Part shown: piece after piece, positions 58,426 to 64,000 of the stretch
Layout of the letters: each line of letters begins with the position of its first letter
How positions within the stretch are numbered: the stretch's first letter is position 1
Source: Rhodococcus qingshengii JCM 15477
GTDB taxonomy: Bacteria; Actinomycetota; Actinomycetes; Mycobacteriales; Mycobacteriaceae
NCBI RefSeq assembly: GCF_023221595.1
Contig: NZ_CP096563.1
Span: 310,001 to 374,000 of the forward strand
Direction of reading: 5' to 3'
DNA length: 64,000 nt
The notes under the pieces: model-generated
The model's input: the letters and a program-made list of their open reading frames with translations, nothing else
Told to the model about the DNA's origin: nothing
The model's database searches: none
Translations under genes and position numbers: made by a program

Positions 58426-59913
58426 CTATAGTCCCGTTGCTCGGACGACGTCGGGGAATCGGTAGGTTTCATCGAGGACTGATTTGTCGGGGACATAGCT
58501 GCGAATGATCAGTCGAAATTCGTCGTGCGGAGCGGGTAGCCAGTTGGCACGAGCATCCGGATCGGTCGGCTCGTCGTGAGACAGGTGCAAGGTGAGCTTC
58601 CCGTCACGAAAGACGAGATCGCCCGCGTCGAGATTGACGGTGCCGAGGTTGACGCGGTTACCGGGTGCGTCGGCGAGCATAAATGCGTCCTTGTCGTACA
58701 TGGTCAGAGACCAGAAGCCGCCGCGACTGCGGTCGACGGGTGGGAGTGCGTCTTCTGTGAAGGTCATGGTGTACCGCTCGCGGCCGTGGAGCAACGCTCC
58801 GTCGTGGTCGGTACCCCGGATGAGGTAGACAGCCTCGTGAAAGTCGTTGACGTAAATGTAGATGACGGCCGCGAGCGCCCGTCCGAACCAGTCGGTGCCC
58901 CACAGGCCACTGTTGCGTTGCCGTTGCCATCCGTTGCCTGCGTCGACCCCGGTTTGGACGTAGCTCGCCGATTGATGGAGGGCGACGTCGGCGCGGAGCG
59001 CGGCGCGGTCGAGCAGCGCTCGGTACGACTTGTCCGAACGATGCAGTGCGACAAGCGTCTTGGCTTGATCAGCCATCGGGGTGTCTGCTGCGCCCATGGT
59101 CGGGTTGAAATCGAGCATTGCTGCAAGATCGGTCCAGAAAGATTCCGGCTTCACCCATTGAGGTCGACTGGCGTCGGGATCGGCCGCCAACATTTCGGCG
59201 GTGACGCCCTGAGGGTAGATCGAGTTCGCGGCGTGGGCCTCGTAGCCGAAGGACCGCGGGCCGGGTCGATCCTCGCTGAACGGGTACATGCCGATCTGGT
59301 CGAGCACCGACCGCGCCTGCTGCTTGGACGCCTCGGAACGTGCTGCGAAACTGCGAGGGAAGACACCAGCCACGTTCGTCGGTGATCGAAGCACATCGAG
59401 GAAGTCTTCCGGCAACTCGCCATCCCAATCAGGTCCGACCAGAAGGAACTTTCCGCTGGGAGTGCCTGTCGCCGAACCAAGTTGGTGAGTCACATTGGTC
59501 AGCACGTCGACGATCTGGATAGTCCAGTAATGGCCGTCGGGTACCTCGGTCGGGGTCTGTATCACTGCGGTTTCGTCGGTGAGATCGGCGAATCCTGCGC
59601 CGTAGATCGTGTCGTTGTTGGGTGAGACGACCCACCGCTGCGCCGGGCTCATGTAGTCGGTGAGGGCACCTGTGTAATTCTTGGCGGCGCCTGGCAGAAG
59701 ACCGAGTTGGAGTCCGGTCTTGCCATCCATGATCTCCCACATGTTTGTACGGCCGAAGGTGTCCACAGCTGGATAGCCCCAGTAATAGACGATCCGGGCG
59801 AGGGCTTCCACGTAACTCTCAGCGGCGAGCGTTGCTGGAACTCCGGCCGATCTCGCCAGTTGAGCGTGTGCCGGCGTGAAACCTTGTGCGATTGAGTCGG
59901 TCGGGGAGTCCAT
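58426..59913 (-). CDS. DUF1254/DUF1214-domain protein
   Basis: About 495 aa. Residues about 20-160 are DUF1254 (ESYVEALARIVYYWGYPAVDTFGRTNMWE, RWVVSPNNDTIYGAGFADLTDE, VPDGHYWTIQIVDVLTNV). The C-terminal part is DUF1214 (RYTMTFTEDALPPVDRSRGGFWSLTMYDKDAFML, then LHLSHDEP). Such two-domain proteins occur in exported and cytoplasmic forms with no known reaction. No signal peptide is visible from ATG 59913. The frame is open further upstream but that part is Arg/His-rich and unlike the family, so I rejected it. The start is uncertain. Confidence 0.82.
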   Translation of the reverse strand: MDSPTDSIAQGFTPAHAQLARSAGVPATLAAESYVEALARIVYYWGYPAVDTFGRTNMWEIMDGKTGLQLGLLPGAAKNYTGALTDYMSPAQRWVVSPNNDTIYGAGFADLTDETAVIQTPTEVPDGHYWTIQIVDVLTNVTHQLGSATGTPSGKFLLVGPDWDGELPEDFLDVLRSPTNVAGVFPRSFAARSEASKQQARSVLDQIGMYPFSEDRPGPRSFGYEAHAANSIYPQGVTAEMLAADPDASRPQWVKPESFWTDLAAMLDFNPTMGAADTPMADQAKTLVALHRSDKSYRALLDRAALRADVALHQSASYVQTGVDAGNGWQRQRNSGLWGTDWFGRALAAVIYIYVNDFHEAVYLIRGTDHDGALLHGRERYTMTFTEDALPPVDRSRGGFWSLTMYDKDAFMLADAPGNRVNLGTVNLDAGDLVFRDGKLTLHLSHDEPTDPDARANWLPAPHDEFRLIIRSYVPDKSVLDETYRFPDVVRATGL

Positions 59914-60011
59914 GAAGTCATGGTGCCGGTGACCGTCCGCTGCATCATCACCCTTGCGGGGTGAACCGGTGAGGAAATCGAAAACCGGTTCTGTGTGCGC
60001 AATTCGAACGT

Positions 60012-60185
60012 TCAGGAGCGGCGGGCGATCCACTCTGCAGCGGCGGCATCGATGTCCTGCTTCAGCTTCTCGAAGAACGAGGGTGGCGGGGTGGGGATCA
60101 AATCTGCTGCGGTAGTGAGGGATCGACTGAGGGCGATCCGACGCTCGCGTAACTCGTCGTCGGTCAGGAGCGTCAGGTCCGCCAT
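60012..60185 (-). CDS. Small hypothetical protein, 57 aa
   Basis: ATG 60185 follows GAGGGAG at 6 bases. The text MADLTLLTDDELRERRIALSRSL, a PTPPPSFFEKLKQDIDAAAAEWIARR helix and stop are protein-like, with an amphipathic C-terminal helix. No family recognised. It lies just upstream of the DUF1254 gene on the same strand and may be co-transcribed. Confidence 0.6.
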   Translation of the reverse strand: MADLTLLTDDELRERRIALSRSLTTAADLIPTPPPSFFEKLKQDIDAAAAEWIARRS

Positions 60186-60431
60186 CGCGAGCTCCCTCGA
60201 TCGGTGTGATTCGTGTTTCGGGCAGACCGTGCGCATCGGGATCGATGCATGATTCGATGCGCACGGCCCAGGCATTCCAGGCTGGGGGCCGGAATGCACA
60301 GTCGACTTTACCAAATGATTACTAATGGCTGTAGGCGCGGCTCACCCTTCGGTGTTCGTGGAGCACTTTCACAGGGTTCTCCCAGGTCGTAAGTCCTGAC
60401 AACTGTTGAAGCTGCAACTATCGTCGAGCCC

Positions 60432-61115
60432 ATGAAAAAGATCTGGTGGATCGGCGGAGCAGTAGTTGTGGTCGTACTCGCCCTGCTCGTGGGGCCGTGG
60501 GCGTACGGGAAGTTCATCGCTGAAGACGATGCACCGGCGGCCGTGGTGTCCACTGAGGGCGCGGAGGCGGCGTCCGGATCGATCGACGGGCAATGGACCG
60601 TCGTCGCCGGGCAGGGGGACAACCAGACGGCAGCTGGGTACACCGTGCACGAGATTCTCAACGGATCGAGTGTGACCGTCGTCGGAACCACTGGCGAGGT
60701 GAGCGGAAACGCGGTTGTCGAGGGTGAAAAGCTCACTTCCGGCGAAGTAACGGTGCAGGTGGCAAGCATCAAGACCGACTCGGATCGGCGCGACGGCCAG
60801 TTCACGGGCAATGTGATGGATACCAGCACGTATCAGACGGCGACGTTCACGATCGACTCGCCGGTGGACTTGTCTGCTGTACCGACGGACGGAACAACGG
60901 CGACGGTCACGGTGTCAGGAACGCTGACGCTCAAGGGTCAGTCCAAGCCGGTGTCGGTCGACATGACCGTGCTGCATTCGGGTGATTCGCTGATCGCATC
61001 GGGCTCGATTCCGGTCACCTGGACCGATTTCGGAGTCGAGCCTCCGTCCCTCGGTTTCGTCACCGTCGACGGCAGCGGCTCGGTGGACTTCCTGGTCTCA
61101 CTCGCCGCGAGCTGA
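60432..61115 (+). CDS. YceI-family membrane-anchored lipocalin-like protein
   Basis: 227 aa. The membrane anchor is at residues 4-24 (IWWIGGAVVVVVLALLVGPWAYG). The YceI beta-barrel follows: GQWTVVAGQGDNQTAAGYTVHEIL, VEGEKLTSGEVTVQVASIKTDSDRRDGQFTGNVMDTSTYQTATF and TLTLKGQSKPVSVDM. YceI proteins bind polyisoprenoid-type lipids. The anchor places the barrel outside the membrane. The ATG is the first codon of the natural anchor. Confidence 0.9.
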   Translation: MKKIWWIGGAVVVVVLALLVGPWAYGKFIAEDDAPAAVVSTEGAEAASGSIDGQWTVVAGQGDNQTAAGYTVHEILNGSSVTVVGTTGEVSGNAVVEGEKLTSGEVTVQVASIKTDSDRRDGQFTGNVMDTSTYQTATFTIDSPVDLSAVPTDGTTATVTVSGTLTLKGQSKPVSVDMTVLHSGDSLIASGSIPVTWTDFGVEPPSLGFVTVDGSGSVDFLVSLAAS

Positions 61116-61238
61116 ATTACGTCCACCCGATTCGCACTGCTTCGGGGCGGGCAGGGAAGATTAAGGACATGACCTTCCTTTCTTCTTGTCCGTTCCGAAG
61201 GCAGTGTGCGATCTCTGCCCGGACGGAATGAACAGGTG

Positions 61239-61589
61239 ATGCCCCGGTGGAGACCGTTCCGAACGGGCGAAGACCCCGATCCACGGTTCACGCTCGCCAA
61301 TGAGCGGACATATCTGGCTTGGATCCGCACTGCAACGGCCTTCGTCGCGTCGGGCGTCGGACTCGAAGCGTTCGGCGGCGACATTCTCAACCCGACGGTT
61401 CGTTCCGGCTTGGCCGCGTTGTTGCTCGTCGGCGGTGCTCTGATCGCCATCACTTCCTTTGTCCACTGGATCAGCGCCGAGCGTGCACTGCGAACTGAGC
61501 GCTCGTTGCCGGTGCCGCTCATGGCGCCGGTCGTCGGCATCGTGCTGGTGATCTGCGCGACCGTCCTGGTGGTCGAGGTCGTGAACTGA
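61239..61589 (+). CDS. DUF202 (YidH) family membrane protein 1
   Basis: 116 aa from ATG 61239; GTG 61206 would add 11 residues. The conserved PRFTLANERTYLAWIRTATAFVASGVGLE text is the DUF202 signature. It is followed by three membrane helices (about 36-56, 62-82 and 92-114). Function unknown. The next gene encodes a second DUF202 protein starting at the following base, so the two probably form a heteromer. Confidence 0.85.
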   Translation: MPRWRPFRTGEDPDPRFTLANERTYLAWIRTATAFVASGVGLEAFGGDILNPTVRSGLAALLLVGGALIAITSFVHWISAERALRTERSLPVPLMAPVVGIVLVICATVLVVEVVN

Positions 61590-61928
61590 TTGACCGCGCT
61601 GGAACCGTCGGAAGGTGTCAAGCCTCCGGACAAGGGCTTGCAGTCCGAGCGCACATCGCTCTCGTTCGTGCGTACGAGTCTGTCGATCCTCGGCTTGTCT
61701 GCCGCCTGTCTGAGATGGTTGCCGCAGTTCGGGTCGGTGGCCCTGATCGGCCCGTCCGTCGCTGCCGTGCTCGTCGTCGCGGTGACGGTCTACGAACGTC
61801 GGTCGCGGCCCAGGCGGTTGGCCCAGTTTTCGGCCGAAAAGGCAACGCCCGCTTTGGGTATGGGAGCAACTCTCGCGGTCGCTCTGCTCCTGCTCAGTGC
61901 GACGGGGCTTTGGATTCTGCTGAAGTGA
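61590..61928 (+). CDS. DUF202 family membrane protein 2
   Basis: 112 aa from TTG 61590, immediately after the previous stop. It has DKGLQSERTSLSFVRTSLSILGLSAACLRW, the DUF202 motif with ERT and RT arginine, and three helices, ending ATGLWILLK. The last 35 bases overlap the 3' end of the convergent fatty acid hydroxylase gene. The pair YidH/YidG of E. coli shows the same two-gene layout. Confidence 0.8.
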   Translation: MTALEPSEGVKPPDKGLQSERTSLSFVRTSLSILGLSAACLRWLPQFGSVALIGPSVAAVLVVAVTVYERRSRPRRLAQFSAEKATPALGMGATLAVALLLLSATGLWILLK

Positions 61929-62835
61929 CCTCGGCTTTCGGCGCCCAGCCGGGCGGGCCGAACACGTAGCCGGCTCGCTGCCGCCACGATGTCGACGCCT
62001 TCCAATCACGAGCAATGGCAGCATATTCGCGCGTTTGGAGCTTCCAGATGTTGTACGTTCCGACCGGCGTCGTGAGTCCGTAGGTGGGCCGGTGGGTTTC
62101 GGCTGCGAAGGTTCCGAACATCCGGTCCCAGATGATGAGGATTCCGGCGTAGTTGCGGTCGAGGTACTCGGCGTCGGAGCCGTGGTGTACGCGATGGTGT
62201 GACGGCGTGTTGAAGATGAATTCGATGGGCCGCCAGAGTTTTCCGACACGTTCGGTGTGGACGAAGAACTGGTAGACGAGGCTGACGGAGAAGCCGACGA
62301 ACACCATCCACGGCGGGATCCCGAGGAACGGCAACGGCAGCCACATGATGATCTCACCGCTGTTGTTCCACTTCTGCCGCAGTGCGGTGCTGAAATTGAA
62401 GTACTCGCTCGAATGGTGAGCCTGGTGTGTGGCCCAGATGACTCGAACTCGGTGTGCGATGCGGTGATACGCGTAATAGAGGACGTCGATTCCGAGCAGC
62501 AGGATCACCCAGGTGTACCAGGCAGTCGGCGAGAGGTGCCACGGAGCGAGATACACCCAGATTGCGGAATAGCCGATCAGCGCCAGCACTTTCCAGAAGG
62601 TGCTCGTTGCGATCGACACGAGTCCGAGTAGAACGCTGGTTCTGGCGTCGGCGCTTCGGTAGCCGCCCTGTGCCGGCCGTGCGCGTCCGTCGGCGTCGTC
62701 GGGATGATCTTCGAGCGCACGGGCCGCGAACCATTCGATTGCGAGGAAGATGACAAACGCGGGGATTGCGAGCGTAACGGGATCATGGAGCGGTTCGAGC
62801 AGTGACTTCCATGATTCGAGAAGGGTTTCCCACAC
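61894..62835 (-). CDS. Fatty acid hydroxylase / sterol desaturase superfamily protein
   Basis: 313 aa with four membrane helices and the di-iron histidine boxes HRIAH, HQAHH and HRVHH in order: YYAYHRIAHRVRVIWATHQAHHSSEYFN, then TPSHHRVHHGSDAEYLDRNYAGILIIWDRMFGTF. Family members hydroxylate or desaturate lipids in the membrane with oxygen. The Y-F-N-F-S-T-A-L-R text is typical of the bacterial branch. Divergent from an Rrf2 regulator. Confidence 0.92.
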   Translation of the reverse strand: MWETLLESWKSLLEPLHDPVTLAIPAFVIFLAIEWFAARALEDHPDDADGRARPAQGGYRSADARTSVLLGLVSIATSTFWKVLALIGYSAIWVYLAPWHLSPTAWYTWVILLLGIDVLYYAYHRIAHRVRVIWATHQAHHSSEYFNFSTALRQKWNNSGEIIMWLPLPFLGIPPWMVFVGFSVSLVYQFFVHTERVGKLWRPIEFIFNTPSHHRVHHGSDAEYLDRNYAGILIIWDRMFGTFAAETHRPTYGLTTPVGTYNIWKLQTREYAAIARDWKASTSWRQRAGYVFGPPGWAPKAEVTSAESKAPSH

Positions 62836-62863
62836 GTGATTTGTCCTGTTCTTTAGCTCCGAT

Positions 62864-62890
62864 CGTTACATCATGCATTAAAATGTAACG
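62864..62890. promoter_or_regulatory. CGTTACAT-N11-ATGTAACG palindrome, candidate Rrf2 operator
   Basis: Perfect 8-bp arms at 62864-62871 and 62883-62890 flank an A+T-rich centre with ATGCATTAAAAT, reminiscent of NsrR/Rrf2-type sites. It lies 29 bases before the hydroxylase start and 74 before the Rrf2 start, well placed to control both. Confidence 0.65.
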
Positions 62891-62963
62891 TCAGGGAACC
62901 CTTTGCGGCGAAGAACTCGCAGGTTTGTTGCGACTATTCATAGAACGATGGTAGGAATTGCCG

Positions 62964-63419
62964 GTGCATATCACCGCGAAGGTGGACTACGCCGTGCGGA
63001 CTCTGGTCGAGCTCGCGGCAGTTGGTCCTGACCCGGCCAAGGCCGAGTTTCTCGCCAAATCCCAGGTAATACCCCACAAGTTCCTGGAAGCGGTGCTCTC
63101 GGACCTGCGGCGCGGCGGCTTGGTCAACAGCCGTCGAGGCCCGGACGGGGGATACTGGCTCGCTCGGTCCGCGGACGAGATCACGATTGCCGACGTCATA
63201 CGAGCTGTCGAGGGACCGCTGGCTTCGATTCGGGGTCAGCGACCGGAAGACGTCGACTACGGGGGACCGGCAACGCCCCTCAAGGAGGTGTGGATTGCAG
63301 TGCGAGTCAACCTCCGTGCTGTGCTCGAAAATGTCACACTCACCGATGTTGCAGGTGGAGAGTTGCCCGAGTTCATTCACGAACTGACGGCAGATCCCGA
63401 GGCGTGGAATCGGCGCTGA
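62964..63419 (+). CDS. Rrf2-family transcriptional regulator without cysteines
   Basis: 151 aa from GTG 62964; TTG 62958 is too close to the AGGA site. It has an N-terminal winged helix: MHITAKVDYAVRTLVELAAV, QVIPHKFLEAVLSDLRRGGLVNSRRGPDGGYWLAR, IADVIRAVEGPLASIRG. The three Cys that hold the Fe-S cluster in IscR and NsrR are absent; the protein contains no Cys at all. It therefore senses something else or works as a plain repressor. Probable target: itself and the divergent hydroxylase gene. Confidence 0.9.
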   Translation: MHITAKVDYAVRTLVELAAVGPDPAKAEFLAKSQVIPHKFLEAVLSDLRRGGLVNSRRGPDGGYWLARSADEITIADVIRAVEGPLASIRGQRPEDVDYGGPATPLKEVWIAVRVNLRAVLENVTLTDVAGGELPEFIHELTADPEAWNRR

Positions 63420-63431
63420 TACAGCCCGGTT

Positions 63432-64000
63432 TCAGTGTGCCCGTCGACGCGGAACTGCCATAGGAGCAGTGTTCGCGGTGTTGCCTCCCGCGGATTTTGC
63501 GTCGTACATCAGATGATCGGCCGCAACGATTGCTCGGGAGAACTCGTTGTAATCGAACTCTTCCTGATGTGGGATGAAAGGTAGCGTCGCTGCGCCGACG
63601 CTGACCGTGGCCAGGGGGTCGTCGGAGGCGTTCACCACGGCTTTGGGGAGCGTCGCGATTCGTTTGCGAAGTCCGTACGGAGTACCGATCATCACAACGG
63701 TGAACTCCTCGCCGCCGGTGCGCGCGGCGTAACCGAAACCGTTCACATGCGCCTGCAGGCGCGTTCCGGTCCGGATGATGACGGCGTCACCGACTTCGTG
63801 GCCGAACGTGTCGTTCACCGCCTTGAACTTGTCGATGTCGACGACGGCAACAGCAATGTCGGCACGATTTGCCGACGCGACCGACCAGATGCGCTCCGAC
63901 ATGTCCCACAGTCCTCGTCGGTTCAACAGGCCGGTAAGCGCATCCACTTTGGATCCCGTTGCGCGCGCGAGTAATTGCCGCCAAGTGAACTGAATTGTGG
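63432..64000 (-). CDS. GGDEF-domain diguanylate cyclase (N-terminus beyond window)
   Basis: The frame runs to the window edge, so only the last 189 or so residues are seen. The linker FTWRQLLARATGSK leads into VDALTGLLNRRGLWD, VAVVDIDKFKAVNDTFGHEVGDAVI and ARTGGEEFTVVMIG, the GGEEF active site. SVSVGAAT-like VSVGAATLP and YDAKSAGGN follow. An intact active site predicts cyclic di-GMP synthesis. No RxxD inhibitory site is clear before GGEEF. The sensor part is not in view. Confidence 0.9.
   Translation of the reverse strand, partial: TIQFTWRQLLARATGSKVDALTGLLNRRGLWDMSERIWSVASANRADIAVAVVDIDKFKAVNDTFGHEVGDAVIIRTGTRLQAHVNGFGYAARTGGEEFTVVMIGTPYGLRKRIATLPKAVVNASDDPLATVSVGAATLPFIPHQEEFDYNEFSRAIVAADHLMYDAKSAGGNTANTAPMAVPRRRAH

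Noticed and set aside
59914..60264. N-terminal extension of the DUF1254 protein
   Set aside because: The text is Arg/His-rich, unlike the family, and overlaps a small gene with a good ribosome site.

Overview
The window reads as chromosome of a mycolic-acid actinobacterium, most likely Rhodococcus or a close relative. Supporting signs are high G+C coding with frequent GTG/TTG starts, an MspA-family porin, an Ag85-like secreted esterase, a DtxR/IdeR-type iron box, and the pairing of tadA with its actinobacterial partner gene. The genus is inferred from gene content; no marker gene such as rRNA is present.

Layout. 1-1.95 kb looks like the tail of an integrated element. It holds two uncharacterised convergent genes separated by seven consecutive unrelated hairpins, and ends at a 24-base fragment of a tRNA-Ser 3' end followed by a displaced terminator. 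2-4 kb carries a DUF1877 protein and a secreted GH43-like protein. 4.2-14 kb is the main accessory region. An MspA porin, a small exported protein and a membrane protein lead into a 722-aa exported protein with tandem repeats and a glycine-zipper C-terminus. Two small overlapping membrane proteins and a graveyard of Imm52-like immunity genes follow: two intact, two frameshifted, one chimeric, plus toxin-tail remnants. I read it as a polymorphic toxin/immunity locus.

14-24 kb: a cyclase-fold protein, a long dyad-rich leader, then a nitrogen-scavenging operon. This has an ammonium transporter fused to a degenerate PII domain, ureABCEFGD in one run, and a urea transporter. 24-33 kb: gluconokinase, two SDR dehydrogenases, a hydroxyacid dehydrogenase and an idonate-dehydrogenase-like enzyme surround a NAC-like LysR regulator, the 5-oxoprolinase genes pxpABC and an MHS transporter. 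33-35 kb: an RraA-type aldolase with an aminotransferase.

35-42 kb is mostly housekeeping and envelope genes, with a cluster of DnaA-box-like sites at 36.5 kb. 42.4-42.8 kb has tRNA-Ser(GCT) and tRNA-Arg(ACG). 42.9-48.4 kb is an AraC regulator and an iron-siderophore ABC importer operon behind an IdeR-like box. 48.5-52.6 kb has an envelope DUF4352 protein, a CPA2 antiporter, an alpha/beta hydrolase and a DUF998 protein. 52.6-55 kb is a type II restriction-modification cluster with a Vsr nuclease. 55-58.4 kb is core: tyrA, tadA, CsbD and tRNA-Ser(CGA). 58.4-64 kb has DUF1254, YceI and DUF202 proteins, a fatty acid hydroxylase divergent from an Rrf2 regulator, and a GGDEF gene cut by the window edge.

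All assignments come from reading the sequence; no database search was run. Family names come from recognised motifs and layout.
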